In this document: positions 39,449 through 49,391 of the stretch, one piece after another | How the letters are laid out: every line of letters begins with the position of its first letter | Position numbering within the stretch: the first letter of the stretch is position 1 | Source: Roseisalinus antarcticus | GTDB lineage: Bacteria; Pseudomonadota; Alphaproteobacteria; Rhodobacterales; Rhodobacteraceae | Reading direction: 5' to 3' | Length of the DNA: 64,000 nt | NCBI RefSeq assembly: GCF_900172355.1 | Contig: NZ_FWFZ01000013.1 | Span: 40,872 to 104,871, forward strand | Made by a program: the position numbers and the translations under genes | The notes under the pieces: model-generated | What the model was told of the DNA's origin: nothing | Databases searched by the model: none | The model's input: the letters and a program-made list of their open reading frames with translations, nothing else

Positions 39449-40927
39449 ATGACCGAGGTGTCAGATTATTCAGCCCTGCTGGCCGCCAACCAGGATGCCA
39501 ATGCGCGCTGGAACAGTTTCGCAGAGCTCGGCACGCCGGTCGTCGTCAGCTATTCCTTCCTCGTGGACAGCAACCTGCCGGAACCCGACGACGGCGCCTA
39601 TTCGGTCGAGGGCTACCACCGCTTCGGCCCCGCCCAAAGGGCCAATTTCCGCGATGCCCTGTCGATCTACGCGGCCAACACCGGCGCCGTCTTCGTCGAG
39701 GTCGAGTCCGGCACCGGGATGCTCGACGTCTACCGCGCGACCGGGTCGTCCTACGGCGGCTGGGCGCACATGCCCTCGGTCAGCGAAAGCTGGATCTACC
39801 GCGGCGACCTGGTGATCGACAACAAGGGCGCCTACCACGAGGGCAGCTACGGCTTTCTGACAATCCTGCACGAGCTTGGCCACGCGCTGGGTCTCAAGCA
39901 TCCACACCAGGGCGCGACCACCCTGGCCGAGGATGTGGACGACCTCTCGCACACGGTCATGACCTACAACATCGCGGCCCCCTATTCCGAGGACCTCGCG
40001 CCGTTCGACACAAGCGCCCTGCAACATCTCTACGGCTTCGCGCAGGATGACCCGGATCGCAAGATCTTCTGGCACACGCGGCTGAAGCGGCTGGAAGCCC
40101 ATCTCGGCGACGGCGATGACGTGCTGGTCGGCATAGACCAGCCGAACCGCATCCTCGGCGGCGGGGGGCATGACAGTCTCTGGGGGCGCGGTGGCGACGA
40201 CACACTCAACGGGCAAAGCGGGTCGGACCTGCTACAGGGGCTCGGCGGCGACGACATCCTTCGGGGGATGGCTGGCCGCGACACGATCTACGGCAACCTG
40301 GCCGGCGCAAGCTTTCCCGTAAGTGACCGGGACAGGATCTTTGGCGGGAACGGGCGCGATTCGCTCTTCGGACAACATGGCGAGGATCGGATCTTCGGCG
40401 ACGGCGACAGCGACTGGCTCTACGGCGGGCCGGACGACGACAGCCTCGCCGGTCGCAATGGTCACGACATCATCTACGGCGGGCAGGACGACGACAGCAT
40501 CGCCGGTGGCAATGGTCACGACATCATCTACGGTGGCACCGGCGAGGACCGGATGAACGGCGGTCCCGGGGCCGATCAGTTGTTCGGAGGCGAGGGCAAG
40601 GACAGGCTGTTCGGTGGCATCGGCGCGGACGTGCTCCATGCCGATGCCGACCGCGACACGCTCTGGGGCGGCAGCGACGCCGATGTCTTCGTCCTCGACG
40701 TCCCTTCCAACGGGCTGGTCGGCCGCGACCTCATCCCGGATTTCGAGCCATCGAAGGACATGTTCAGCCTCGTGGAGACCGGGTATGACTGGTCGGATGT
40801 CCGCATCCTCGAACGCGGCCCCGAATACCTTCAGATCATGGTCGGTTTCGGCGACGACCGGTTCGAGATCATGCTGAAGGGCGTGGCTCTTGACGAGCTC
40901 GGCGCCGATCACTTCCTTCTGAGCTAG
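39449..40927 (+). CDS. RTX metalloprotease, serralysin-like (M10B)
   Basis: 492 residues, no signal peptide. The zinc site is complete: HELGHALGLKH with ligands His141, His145 and His151, followed by the Met-turn SHTVMTYN. From about residue 230 onward are calcium-binding nonapeptide repeats (GGGGHDSLWGRGGDDTLNG, GGNGRDSLFGQHGEDRIFG and more), then an acidic C-terminal region ending in FLLS, typical of type I secretion signals. It is probably exported by a type I system, but no exporter genes are in this window. A 54-bp DNA repeat lies inside the RTX part. Confidence 0.88.
   Translation: MTEVSDYSALLAANQDANARWNSFAELGTPVVVSYSFLVDSNLPEPDDGAYSVEGYHRFGPAQRANFRDALSIYAANTGAVFVEVESGTGMLDVYRATGSSYGGWAHMPSVSESWIYRGDLVIDNKGAYHEGSYGFLTILHELGHALGLKHPHQGATTLAEDVDDLSHTVMTYNIAAPYSEDLAPFDTSALQHLYGFAQDDPDRKIFWHTRLKRLEAHLGDGDDVLVGIDQPNRILGGGGHDSLWGRGGDDTLNGQSGSDLLQGLGGDDILRGMAGRDTIYGNLAGASFPVSDRDRIFGGNGRDSLFGQHGEDRIFGDGDSDWLYGGPDDDSLAGRNGHDIIYGGQDDDSIAGGNGHDIIYGGTGEDRMNGGPGADQLFGGEGKDRLFGGIGADVLHADADRDTLWGGSDADVFVLDVPSNGLVGRDLIPDFEPSKDMFSLVETGYDWSDVRILERGPEYLQIMVGFGDDRFEIMLKGVALDELGADHFLLS
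40432..40539 (+). repeat. Tandem 54-bp repeat within the RTX gene
   Basis: Units at 40432-40485 and 40486-40539 differ at a few bases. Each encodes 18 residues, two calcium-binding nonapeptides (GHDIIYGGQ-type). The near identity at DNA level suggests a recent duplication. Confidence 0.85.
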
Positions 40928-41694
40928 GCCCCGGACAGCGCCGCCACCTCAGCCCGGGTCCTGTCGCGCCGCGCCTCCAGGTTGCCCCGCGCCACGTCGC
41001 CGCCGGTGCCCGTCGGCAGGGCGGCCAGCGCCTCGGCGAGCTCGCCCTCCTTCTGCGTCAGCGCCATGCGCCGAAGGTGCCTGTTGGCATCGGACCGCGC
41101 CGGCACGACGAAGCTCGGCTGCGGCGCCCGAAGCTCGGGCCGCGCGGCCAGCAACGCCTCCAGCCCTTCGGCATCCAGCACCCGCGTGATCTCGTGGTGA
41201 TAGCTCACCCGCGACGGCAGGCAGAGGTATCCGCTCAGATCCCGGGCCGCATCCCGCAGCAGCAGGACGGCGAAATCCGTGTGCTGGTTGATATCGAAGG
41301 CCACGACCGGGCGCAGCGGCGCGAAGTCATCCAGCGGCAGGGTCTTCTGGGGAATGTGGAGGATCTTCGACACCCCCCTCAGCAGCGTGGTCATGTCGCC
41401 GGCGCCGGTCTGGCTAAGGAACCGCTTAGCCATCCGGGCCGAGGCCGCCGGATCCCGTCCGACCGCGCCGCCGGGCTGCACGCTCGGCACGAAGAAGACC
41501 AGCGCGTTGGGCAGGGGCACCGCGCCCTCCGCCGTCGAGGCGACGCGGAAGGTGCCGGTCTCGCCGTTCCACGACCAGACCCGCCGCCAGATGCCCTGCT
41601 TGATCACGTCGTCGCGCAGCACGGCCTCTGCGGTCTGCGCCGCGACGGGCTGAACCTCGAATGTCGCGGCGCCCAGCCTGAAGACGTTGCCCAT
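40924..41694 (-). CDS. Hypothetical protein, 256 residues
   Basis: No named family is recognised. The protein lacks a signal peptide and membrane segments. It has an N-terminal beta-rich part (WRRVWSWNGETGTFRVAS), a central DDFAPLRPVVAFDINQHTDF and an Arg/Glu-rich helical C-terminus. Its stop overlaps the stop of the convergent RTX gene by four bases, and it starts 4 bp after rlmN on the same strand, so it is probably co-transcribed with rlmN. Confidence 0.65.
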   Translation of the reverse strand: MGNVFRLGAATFEVQPVAAQTAEAVLRDDVIKQGIWRRVWSWNGETGTFRVASTAEGAVPLPNALVFFVPSVQPGGAVGRDPAASARMAKRFLSQTGAGDMTTLLRGVSKILHIPQKTLPLDDFAPLRPVVAFDINQHTDFAVLLLRDAARDLSGYLCLPSRVSYHHEITRVLDAEGLEALLAARPELRAPQPSFVVPARSDANRHLRRMALTQKEGELAEALAALPTGTGGDVARGNLEARRDRTRAEVAALSGA

Positions 41695-41697
41695 CGC

Positions 41698-42879
41698 TCA
41701 GCCCGCCGTGCCGGTCTCGGCCGCGGCCCGAGCGCGGTTCTTGCGCACCCGCTCCGTCGCCGACTTGAGCTGGCCGCAGGCGGCCATGATGTCCTCGCCC
41801 CGCGGGGTGCGGATCGGCGCGGCATAGCCCGCCTTGTAGACGATGTCGGCAAAGGCCTCGATCCGCGCCCAGTCCGACCGCTCATAGGGGGCGCCGGGCC
41901 ATTCGTTGAACGGGATCAGGTTGATCTTGGCCGGAATGCCCTTGATCAGGTTGACCAGCCGCCGGGCATCCTCGTCGGTATCGTTGACCCCCTTGAGCAT
42001 CACGTATTCGAAGGTGATGCGCTCCGAGTTCGACGCCTTCGGATAGGCCTTCAGCGCCTCCAGCAGCTCCGCGATCGGCCAGCGCTTGTTGATCGGCACC
42101 AGCTTGTCTCGGACCTCGTCGGTGGTGGCATGGAACGACACCGCCATCTGGCAGCCGATCTCTTCCGCGGTCCGGGCGATCTCGGGCACGACGCCGCTGG
42201 TCGACAGGGTGATCCGCCGCCGCGACAGCGACAGACCCTCCGCATCCATGGCGATCTTCATCGCGTCCCGCACGGCCTCGAAATTGTAGAGCGGCTCACC
42301 CATGCCCATCAGCACCACGTTCGACAGCAGCCGCGTCTCGTTCCGCGGGGCGCCCTGCTCGGGCCATTCGCCCAGGTCGTCCCGCGCGAGCATGATCTGG
42401 CCGACGATCTCGCCGGGGGTCAGGTTGCGGACAAGCCTCTGGGTCCCGGTATGGCAGAACGAACAGGTCAAGGTGCAGCCCACCTGCGACGAGATGCACA
42501 GGGTGCCCCGGTCCGCCTCCGGAATATAGACCACCTCGACCTCATGCCCGCCCGCGATCCGCACCAAGTACTTGCGCGTGCCGTCGGTCGACACCTGCCT
42601 GGAGACCACCTCCGGCAAGGAGATCACGAAATTCTCCGCCAACATCGCCCGGTAGGGCTTGGCAAGGTTGGTCATCGACTCAAAATCACGGACACCCCAG
42701 AAATAGACCCATTGCCAGATCTGGTTGACCCGCATCCGCGACTGTTTCTCCGGTGTCCCGGCCGCGATCAGCGCGGCCTTCAGCGCATCGCGCGTCAGTC
42801 CGACAAGGTTCACCCGCTCCCCTTCCGGCAATTTGCGGGGGATGGTCAGCACATCCTGGGTGATCGGCGCCTGGGTCAT
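41698..42879 (-). CDS. rlmN: Dual-specificity 23S rRNA/tRNA adenine-C2 methyltransferase RlmN
   Basis: 393 residues, radical SAM enzyme that methylates A2503 of 23S rRNA and A37 of some tRNAs. The cluster motif is [18 protein letters not shown]. Other blocks are [36 protein letters not shown] and a C-terminal [13 protein letters not shown] that carries the second catalytic Cys. The ATG at 42879 is preferred because GGAG lies six bases upstream; GTG at 42891 is an alternative. Confidence 0.96.
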   Translation of the reverse strand: MTQAPITQDVLTIPRKLPEGERVNLVGLTRDALKAALIAAGTPEKQSRMRVNQIWQWVYFWGVRDFESMTNLAKPYRAMLAENFVISLPEVVSRQVSTDGTRKYLVRIAGGHEVEVVYIPEADRGTLCISSQVGCTLTCSFCHTGTQRLVRNLTPGEIVGQIMLARDDLGEWPEQGAPRNETRLLSNVVLMGMGEPLYNFEAVRDAMKIAMDAEGLSLSRRRITLSTSGVVPEIARTAEEIGCQMAVSFHATTDEVRDKLVPINKRWPIAELLEALKAYPKASNSERITFEYVMLKGVNDTDEDARRLVNLIKGIPAKINLIPFNEWPGAPYERSDWARIEAFADIVYKAGYAAPIRTPRGEDIMAACGQLKSATERVRKNRARAAAETGTAG

Positions 42880-42996
42880 CTCGGTCTCCACGGTAACGAA
42901 AGGCTTCTATCAGGCCCGCCCACAACGCGAAAGAGGCCCCGAAGGGCCCCGTCGCACCGCCGGCCGTACCGACAAGCCCCGCCCCGGACCTGCCCA

Positions 42997-43038
42997 TCTT
43001 CATCTTGGCGGAAAAACTCCCGCCGGAGGCGTCCGCGG
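42997..43038 (-). repeat. Dispersed intergenic repeat, divergent copy D
   Basis: On the minus strand the core GCCTCCGGCGGGAG is followed by a TTTTTCCGCC block, then AAGATGAAGATG. The core matches copies A-C but the right part differs, like the commoner form seen in related genomes. It lies between rlmN and the IalB gene. Confidence 0.65.
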
Positions 43039-43569
43039 TCAGCCGCCGCAGCGGCGTTCGGCCTCTTCGACCGCCGCCGTGAACCCCAACAACGAGAACT
43101 CGTCGATCGTCACGTTCCCGCGCCCCGACCGACCGCGCAACTCCGCGGTGGCCCCGCGCTTCATCGCGGCGATGATCCGCGCGTCATCCTCGGGCGTGGC
43201 GGGCCAGGCCCATTCTCCCTCGGTGAAAAGCTCGTAGGCATCGCTGCCCACGGTCGCGGTGACGGTGGAGCCGCCCGCGAACGGATAGCCGCCGGTGAAG
43301 GTCACCTGCCCGTTCACCCCGGCCCCGGGCCGATAGAACACGAACAGCAGGATGTCGCCGCGCCGGCCCGTTGTCGGATTGCCATTGCTGTCGACCAACG
43401 CCGTCTCCTTCGGGGCGCTCACCCCCCAGCACTCCTGGGGATCGTCCTCGACGAAAACGCTCCAGTCGGTGTCGGCGGCGACACGGTTCGTCGATTCCTG
43501 GGCCCAAGCCGATCCCGCCGCCAATGCAGCCAAACCAACGATTGCGCCCCGCAGAAATCCTGAAATCAT
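43039..43569 (-). CDS. Invasion-associated locus B (IalB) family protein
   Basis: 176 residues. A signal peptide (MISGFLRGAIVGLAALAAGS, cleavage near WAQ) is followed by an IalB-type domain: DTDWSVFVEDDPQECWGVSA, LFVFYRPGAGVNGQVTFTGG and AMKRGATAELRGRSGRGNVT. Members are periplasmic or outer-membrane proteins of alphaproteobacteria; the name comes from Bartonella, and the role in free-living species is unknown. ATG at 43569 follows TTGGAGG. Confidence 0.82.
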   Translation of the reverse strand: MISGFLRGAIVGLAALAAGSAWAQESTNRVAADTDWSVFVEDDPQECWGVSAPKETALVDSNGNPTTGRRGDILLFVFYRPGAGVNGQVTFTGGYPFAGGSTVTATVGSDAYELFTEGEWAWPATPEDDARIIAAMKRGATAELRGRSGRGNVTIDEFSLLGFTAAVEEAERRCGG

Positions 43570-43762
43570 CTCTACAGCCTCCAAGCTGTCCTTGCCTCTG
43601 TGTCCCTGCCCCAAGGCGGCTTCTGTCGGCACCTTTTCCGGGTGGCAGGGCCCGGTTCAACCCGATAGCCATTCACTTAGCAGGAATCCGCCGCCTTGGA
43701 AAAGCCCCAGCCGGTCACGCCACCGTGGGAATCGCCAACGCCAGCCCGAAAGGACGCCCCCC

Positions 43763-44734
43763 ATGCCCGACGCAGAACGCCTTGTTGAGCTCAGCCGTGG
43801 CGGCCGGCTTGAAAGCTATCACATCGGCCACGCCGTCATCGCCGAGGCGGACGGCACGATCCGACAGGCCTGGGGCGACCCCGACGCGCTGATCTACCCG
43901 CGCTCGTCCTGCAAGATGATCCAGGCCCTGCCGCTGGCAGAATCCGGCGTCGCGCTCGACAGCCAGCAACTGGCCATAGCCTGCGCCAGCCATTCCGGCG
44001 GCCGGATCCATACCGAGCTGGTGTCGCGCTGGCTCTCGGATATCGGCCTGAGCCAGGCGGACCTCCTCTGCGGCCCGATGCCCCCCAAGGAACGAGAGAC
44101 CCGCCACGCAATGATCCGCGCCGACGACACGCCCGGTCGCATTCACAACTGGTGCTCCGGCAAACATACCGGCTTTCTTCACATGACCCGGCATCTCGGG
44201 GCCGACCATGCCTATTGCGACCCCGACCACCCGTTGCAGCAGCAGATCCGCGCGACCTTCGACGAGGTGACGGGAGAGACGAGCCCGGGCTACGGGATCG
44301 ACGGCTGCTCCGCGCCCAACTTTGCCTGCAGTCTGTCCGGCTTCGCCCGCGCCATCGCACGCTTTGCCGCGCCCGGCCCCGGTGTGCGCGGCGCGGCGAT
44401 GACCCGGTTGACCGGGGCCATGATCGCGCACCCCGAACTGATCGCCGGCGAGGGCATTTCCTGTACCGTGCTCGGCCGCGCCGCAAGGGGACGCGCGGCG
44501 ATCAAGAGCGGAGCCGAGGGCATGCATATCGCCATCGTTCCGGACCTCGGGATCGGGATCGCCGTCAAGATCTCCGACGGCGCCCAGCGCGCCTCGGACT
44601 GCGTGATGGCAGCACTGCTGGTGCGCGAAGGCGTGCTCGACCCGGCCGACCCGGCGGTGCGCCGCTATCTGACCCCCGAGTTGACCAACTGGGATGGCCA
44701 GGTGGTCGGCGAAATGCACGCGGTCCTGTCCTGA
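43763..44734 (+). CDS. L-asparaginase, type III (Rhizobium ReAII-like)
   Basis: 323 residues. Family blocks are PRSSCKMIQALPLAESG, LAIACASHSGGRIH, NWCSGKHTGFLHM and GYGIDGCSAPNF, which include the Cys, Lys and Ser residues implicated in metal binding and catalysis in ReAII. It hydrolyses asparagine to aspartate and ammonia. Cytoplasmic. Directly followed by an AEC-family transporter gene whose start lies 1 bp after its stop. Confidence 0.9.
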   Translation: MPDAERLVELSRGGRLESYHIGHAVIAEADGTIRQAWGDPDALIYPRSSCKMIQALPLAESGVALDSQQLAIACASHSGGRIHTELVSRWLSDIGLSQADLLCGPMPPKERETRHAMIRADDTPGRIHNWCSGKHTGFLHMTRHLGADHAYCDPDHPLQQQIRATFDEVTGETSPGYGIDGCSAPNFACSLSGFARAIARFAAPGPGVRGAAMTRLTGAMIAHPELIAGEGISCTVLGRAARGRAAIKSGAEGMHIAIVPDLGIGIAVKISDGAQRASDCVMAALLVREGVLDPADPAVRRYLTPELTNWDGQVVGEMHAVLS

Positions 44735-44735
44735 C

Positions 44736-45677
44736 ATGCTGGCCGTCCTGCTGGAAACCTTGCCGTTCTTCGCGCTGATCGCGGTTGGCTACGGGGCGGG
44801 CCGCATCGGTTTTTTCACGCCCGAGGCGACCGCCTACCTGACCAAGTTCGTGTTCTACTTCGCGCTCTCGGCGATGCTCTTCCGGTTCTCGGCCAACCTC
44901 TCGATCGGAGACCTCTGGGACTGGGATTTCGTGCTGGCCTATCTGCTGGCGGGCACCTCGGTCTACGTCCTCGCCACGCTGGTCGCCCTGTTCCGACGCC
45001 GGGGCATCGAAGAGGCCGCGGTGGAGGCGCAATGCGCCGTGATCGGCAATGTGGGCTTTCTGGGCATTCCCATGCTTGCGCTGCTGATGGGCGAAGAGGC
45101 GATCGGCTTCAACATGCTGGTGCTGGCCGTCGATCTGGTGGTGTTCGGCTCGCTGATCGTCATCGTCATCACCGGCGGCCGGGACGGGCGGTTGAAACCG
45201 GCGGTGCTCAAGACCGTGGGCCTGGGGCTTCTGGCGAACCCGATGATCGTCTCCATCGGCCTCGGCCTGATCCTGTCGGCGGCCCGGGTGCCGATCCCGA
45301 CGCCGGTCAACGACTTCCTGATCCTGCTGGGCGCCGCTGCCACGCCCGGCGCTCTCTTTGCCATCGGCGCGTCGCTGGCCACCAAATCCGCCGAGCGGCT
45401 GGCCGTCGCGGGCTGGCTCAGCTTTGCCAAGCTGGTGCTGCATCCCGCCGCCGTGGCGATCTGCGCCCTCTGGATCTTCGATGTGGAGCCCTTCGCGGCC
45501 GCCGTCATGATCGCCGCCGCCTCGCTGCCCGTGGCGGGCAACGTCTATATCCTGGCGCAGCACTACGGGGTGGCGCCCCACCGGGTCTCGGCCTCGATCC
45601 TGATCTCGACGTTCCTGTCGATCCTCACGGTCTCGGCCGCCATCGCCTGGGTCACCGCGCCGGGCTTCGGCCTCTGA
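44736..45677 (+). CDS. AEC-family transporter
   Basis: 313 residues with about ten hydrophobic segments; opens MLAVLLETLPFFALIAVGYG and contains the conserved AVIGNVGFLGIPM helix break and the C-terminal AASLPVAGNVYILAQHYGV block of the auxin efflux carrier family. Bacterial members export or exchange organic acids and amino acids. Its position next to asparaginase hints at a nitrogen compound, but this is inference only. Confidence 0.85.
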   Translation: MLAVLLETLPFFALIAVGYGAGRIGFFTPEATAYLTKFVFYFALSAMLFRFSANLSIGDLWDWDFVLAYLLAGTSVYVLATLVALFRRRGIEEAAVEAQCAVIGNVGFLGIPMLALLMGEEAIGFNMLVLAVDLVVFGSLIVIVITGGRDGRLKPAVLKTVGLGLLANPMIVSIGLGLILSAARVPIPTPVNDFLILLGAAATPGALFAIGASLATKSAERLAVAGWLSFAKLVLHPAAVAICALWIFDVEPFAAAVMIAAASLPVAGNVYILAQHYGVAPHRVSASILISTFLSILTVSAAIAWVTAPGFGL

Positions 45678-45683
45678 TCCCGG

Positions 45684-46337
45684 TCAGTCCCGGCGGGGCC
45701 GGCCCGCAAGGCTGTCTTCCGGCGTCCGGCCCGGCGTCGAGCGATAGGTCGGCAGCGCCCAGTCGCGCGTCAGCGCCCCACTGCGCAGGGCGAACCCGGT
45801 GGCGAAGCCCAGCGCACTGGACGTTATCAGGCCGAGACCCGCCCAATATCCGAGGACCAGCACCACCGAGGCGGCCATCGCCGCGCTGATGTAAAGATCG
45901 CGCCGCATCAGAACCGTCTCTTCGCCCGCAACGATGTCGCGCAACACGCCGCCAAGCGTGGCCGTCATCATCCCCATGACCACCGCCAGCGTCGGCGAGC
46001 CGGTCACCACCAACCCCTTGTAGGCGCCAAAGACGCCATAGGCGGACAGGGCGATGGCATCCAGCCACAGCACCCAGCGATACCGCGATTCCAGCAGATG
46101 CGCGGTGAAATAGGTGACCACGGCTGTTCCCGCGCAGGTCAGGATGAAAAGCGGTTGCCCCACCCAGAACACCGGCACGCCCAGCACCAGGTCGCGCACC
46201 GTGCCCCCGCCGGTGCCTGTCAGCGTCGCCAGGAACATGAATCCGATGATATCGAGCTGCTTGCGCGAGGCCACCAGCGCCCCGGTCGCGGCAAAAAGCG
46301 TGACTCCGACGAAATCGAGGAAAGTCGCTGCGTCCAT
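45684..46337 (-). CDS. TRIC-type (UPF0126) cation channel family protein
   Basis: 217 residues with seven hydrophobic segments. Duplicated glycine-rich motifs TLTGTGGGTVRDLVLG and MTATLGGVLRDIVAGEE mark the family, whose structures form trimeric cation pores. Formerly called UPF0126. Convergent with the AEC gene; the ends are 6 bp apart. Confidence 0.9.
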   Translation of the reverse strand: MDAATFLDFVGVTLFAATGALVASRKQLDIIGFMFLATLTGTGGGTVRDLVLGVPVFWVGQPLFILTCAGTAVVTYFTAHLLESRYRWVLWLDAIALSAYGVFGAYKGLVVTGSPTLAVVMGMMTATLGGVLRDIVAGEETVLMRRDLYISAAMAASVVLVLGYWAGLGLITSSALGFATGFALRSGALTRDWALPTYRSTPGRTPEDSLAGRPRRD

Positions 46338-46464
46338 GATGATCCTCCGGCCCGTTGGCGCACCACCCTAGGCCGCGGCACCGGCCCTCGCCATCCCCGA
46401 TGAAATTCCGGGGCTGCACCCGGATCGGTTCCGCCCTAGTCTGCCCCCGGAAAGGAGACCGCCG

Positions 46465-47295
46465 ATGAAGACCCTATCCGAGAACCGCTGTTTCTACGGG
46501 ACCCAGGGAGTCTACACCCATGCCTCCAGCGCGACCGGGACCGACATGACATTCGGCCTCTACCTGCCGCCCGATGCGGCGGACGGGCCAGTGCCGCTCT
46601 TGTGGTTCCTGTCGGGCCTGACCTGCACCCACGAGAACGCCATGACCAAGGCCGGCGCACAGGCCTATGCCGCCGAGGCGGGCATCGCGCTGTGCTTTCC
46701 CGACACCTCGCCGCGCGGCGAGAGGGTTGCCGATGACGACGCCTATGACCTTGGCCAGGGCGCCGGTTTCTACGTCGACGCGACCGAGGCGCCCTGGGCC
46801 CCGCATTTCAACATGTGGCACTACGTCGGGACCGAGCTTCCGGCGCTTCTGGCAAAGCATTTCCCGATCGACCCCGACCGGCAGGGGATCACTGGCCATT
46901 CCATGGGCGGGCACGGTGCGCTGACGTTGGGCATGGGCCTGCCCGGGCGCTTCCGCTCGGTCTCGGCCTTCGCGCCGATCTGCCACCCGAGCGACAGCGA
47001 CTGGGGCCGCAAGCAGCTGACCGCCTATCTCGGTGCGGACACCGCCAAATGGGCACCCCACGACGCCACCCTGCTGATGCGCGAGACCGGCCTTGATGCG
47101 CCCCTGCTGATCGACACCGGCACCGCGGACCAGTTCGGCGACCTGCTCAAGACCGAAGCGCTGGCCGAGGCCATCGCCACCCGCCGCCAGCCCGCCCAGC
47201 TGCGGCTACAGAAGGGCTATGACCACAGTTATTTCTTCATCTCGACCTTCGTCCCGGATCACGTGGCCTTCCACGCCGAGGCGCTCTGGTCGTGA
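46465..47295 (+). CDS. fghA: S-formylglutathione hydrolase
   Basis: 276 residues, alpha/beta-hydrolase. It completes glutathione-dependent formaldehyde oxidation by releasing formate. The nucleophile Ser is in [15 protein letters not shown], with [16 protein letters not shown] and [12 protein letters not shown] as family blocks; Asp and His are in DTGTADQF and [11 protein letters not shown]. No formaldehyde dehydrogenase gene is in the window. Its stop overlaps the GTG start of the next gene. Confidence 0.93.
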   Translation: MKTLSENRCFYGTQGVYTHASSATGTDMTFGLYLPPDAADGPVPLLWFLSGLTCTHENAMTKAGAQAYAAEAGIALCFPDTSPRGERVADDDAYDLGQGAGFYVDATEAPWAPHFNMWHYVGTELPALLAKHFPIDPDRQGITGHSMGGHGALTLGMGLPGRFRSVSAFAPICHPSDSDWGRKQLTAYLGADTAKWAPHDATLLMRETGLDAPLLIDTGTADQFGDLLKTEALAEAIATRRQPAQLRLQKGYDHSYFFISTFVPDHVAFHAEALWS

Positions 47296-47744
47296 TCTAC
47301 GTCGATGCCGATGCCTGCCCGGTCAAGGCCGAGGTCGAGCGCGTGGCGACCCGCCATCGCCTGCAGACCTATGTCGTCTCGAACGGCGGGCTGCGGCCCT
47401 CGCAGAACCCGCTGGTCGAGAATGTCATCGTCCCCGACGGCCCGGACGTGGCCGACATGTGGATCGCCGAGCGCGCCGGCCCCGGCGACGTGGTCATCAC
47501 CGGCGACATCCCGCTGGCCGCGAAATGCGTCGAGGCCGGCGCGAGGGTGCTCAAGCACAACGGCGAGGCGCTGACCGCCGCCAATATCGGCAACGTGCTG
47601 GCGACGCGCGACCTGATGGCGGACCTGCGCGCCGCCGACCCGTTCCGGCAAGGCGGCGGCAAGGGATTCACCAAGGCCGACCGGTCCCGCTTTCTCGACG
47701 CGCTGGAGCGGATCCTGCAAGCCATCAAGCGAGAGACCCCATGA
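47292..47744 (+). CDS. YaiI/YqxD-family protein (UPF0178)
   Basis: 150 residues, start GTG overlapping the fghA stop by four bases. It opens [19 protein letters not shown] and contains [20 protein letters not shown] and the closing [13 protein letters not shown], all typical of the family, which has a PIN-like nuclease fold. No function is established. ATGA overlap with the next gene. Confidence 0.88.
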   Translation: MIYVDADACPVKAEVERVATRHRLQTYVVSNGGLRPSQNPLVENVIVPDGPDVADMWIAERAGPGDVVITGDIPLAAKCVEAGARVLKHNGEALTAANIGNVLATRDLMADLRAADPFRQGGGKGFTKADRSRFLDALERILQAIKRETP

Positions 47745-48361
47745 AAGTCGGCGCCGTCATCTTCGACATCGGCAACGTCCTGATCGAGTGGCAACCCGAA
47801 CGGTATTACGACCGCACCATCGGCCCTGAACAGCGCAAGGCAATGTTCGCCGCGCTGGACCTGCACGGCATGAACGACCGCGTGGACCGGGGCGAGAATT
47901 TCACAGCCGTGGTCCGGGGCTTCGCCGCCGAGAACCCCGACTGGGCCCCCGAGATCATGGCCTGGCACGACAATTGGGCGGCGCTCGCCGCGCCCGCCAT
48001 CGACCATTCTGTGCGGCTGCTACGAGGCCTGCGCCGGGCCCGGGTTCCGGTCTTTGCGCTGTCCAACTTCGGGATAGAAACCTTCGCGATCGGCGAGGCC
48101 GAATACCCGTTCCTAGAGGAGTTCGACCGGCGCTATATCTCCGGCCACATGGGCGTCATCAAGCCCGACCCCCGGATCTACGAAATGGTCGAACAGGATT
48201 GTGGCGTCGCCCCTGGGGCGCTGCTCTTTGCCGACGACCGCGCCGACAACATCGCCGCCGCCGCCGCGCGGGGCTGGCAAACCCACCATTTCGATGGCCC
48301 CGCCGCCTTTGCCGCCCGCCTGGTGGCCGAAGGGCTGCTGACCGAGGAGACCGCCGCATGA
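47741..48361 (+). CDS. HAD-superfamily phosphatase
   Basis: 206 residues. Motif I begins [17 protein letters not shown] (DxG rather than DxD; the usual second Asp is replaced by Gly), motif II is FALSNFG, motif III Lys in [12 protein letters not shown] and motif [16 protein letters not shown]. The DxG form of motif I is seen in haloacid dehalogenase/epoxide hydrolase-like HADs of the YihX type. Substrate is unknown. Coupled to both neighbours by 4-bp overlaps. Confidence 0.85.
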   Translation: MKVGAVIFDIGNVLIEWQPERYYDRTIGPEQRKAMFAALDLHGMNDRVDRGENFTAVVRGFAAENPDWAPEIMAWHDNWAALAAPAIDHSVRLLRGLRRARVPVFALSNFGIETFAIGEAEYPFLEEFDRRYISGHMGVIKPDPRIYEMVEQDCGVAPGALLFADDRADNIAAAAARGWQTHHFDGPAAFAARLVAEGLLTEETAA

Positions 48362-49263
48362 CCCAGATCGTTCCCTTCGACGCCGAGCGCCACCTCGACT
48401 GGATCGCCCTCACCGACGCCATGGCTGCCGGCCACGACCGGCCCCGCGCCCGGATCGAGGACGTGTTCCTCTACCGCGACACGGACACCCTGCTGAACCG
48501 CTCCGCCTGGATCGAAGGGCTGGGCCTTGCGGTCAAATGCGCCACCGTCTTTCCGGGCAATCCCGCCGCCGGGCGGCCGATGGTCAACGGCGCCGTCAAC
48601 CTCTTCTCCGACGAGACCGGGATGCTCGAGGCGCTGCTCGACTTCCACCTGGTCACCAAGTGGAAGACCGCCGGCGACAGCCTGCTGGCCGCGCGGCGCC
48701 TGGCACGGCCCGACAGTCGCACGATCCTCATCGTCGGCGCGGGCACGGTGGGCCGCTCCCTGCGGGCAGCCTATGGCGCGGCCTTCCCGAATGCCTCTTT
48801 CGTGGTGTGGAACCGCTCGCCGAACGCGGCCGACCGCTTTGCGGCCGATCACCAGGACACGACCGTGGCGCGCGATCTGGCCACGGCGGTTCAGGCCGCC
48901 GACATCGTGACCTGCGCCACGATGTCTACCGCGCCGATCATCGAGGGCGCCTGGCTCCGCCCCGGCCAGCACATCGACCTGATCGGCGCCTACCGCCCCG
49001 ACATGCGCGAGGCCGACGACGCGGCCCTCGGCCGCGCCACGCTCTTCGTCGACAGCCGCGACACAACGCTGCACCATATCGGAGAACTGAAAATTCCCCT
49101 GGAAACCGGCGCCATCACCGAGGCCGATGTCCGCGCCGACTATTACGACGGTCCCTTCGCCCGGACGTCGGACGACGAGATCACGCTCTTCAAAAATGGC
49201 GGCGGCGCTCATCTCGACCTGATGACCGCCCGCTACATTCTCGACGCCGTCGGCGCCCCCTGA
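48358..49263 (+). CDS. Ornithine cyclodeaminase / mu-crystallin family protein
   Basis: 301 residues. Rossmann core TILIVGAGTVGRSLRAAYGA; substrate-side blocks LGLAVKCATVFPGNPAAG and GAVNLFSDETGMLEALLD. Some members are ornithine cyclodeaminases, others are ketimine or alanine dehydrogenases or imine reductases, so the substrate is open. Starts at ATGA overlap after the HAD gene; end of the four-gene overlapping run fghA-yaiI-HAD-ocd. Confidence 0.85.
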   Translation: MTQIVPFDAERHLDWIALTDAMAAGHDRPRARIEDVFLYRDTDTLLNRSAWIEGLGLAVKCATVFPGNPAAGRPMVNGAVNLFSDETGMLEALLDFHLVTKWKTAGDSLLAARRLARPDSRTILIVGAGTVGRSLRAAYGAAFPNASFVVWNRSPNAADRFAADHQDTTVARDLATAVQAADIVTCATMSTAPIIEGAWLRPGQHIDLIGAYRPDMREADDAALGRATLFVDSRDTTLHHIGELKIPLETGAITEADVRADYYDGPFARTSDDEITLFKNGGGAHLDLMTARYILDAVGAP

Positions 49264-49314
49264 TCCCGACAGCCCCACACGAACCGGAGCCGCGCCAGCA
49301 AGCGCGGCCCGTCC

Positions 49315-49357
49315 GGTCTTCATTGCCTGAAAATATCCCCGCCGGAGGCCTCCACCG
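49315..49357 (-). repeat. Dispersed intergenic repeat, copy C
   Basis: Minus-strand core GCCTCCGGCGGGGATATT at 49332-49349, then GGCAATGAAGAC at 49315-49326. It has the same orientation as copy A. It lies between the converging ends of the ocd-like gene and rlmH. Confidence 0.85.
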
Positions 49358-49391
49358 ACAGCAACGGGCACCGGACGCGGGACCCGGCGCG

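Noticed and set aside
41077..43563. 828-codon plus-strand frame across rlmN and ialB
   Set aside because: Antisense shadow of rlmN and neighbouring genes; no start signal and no recognisable domain.
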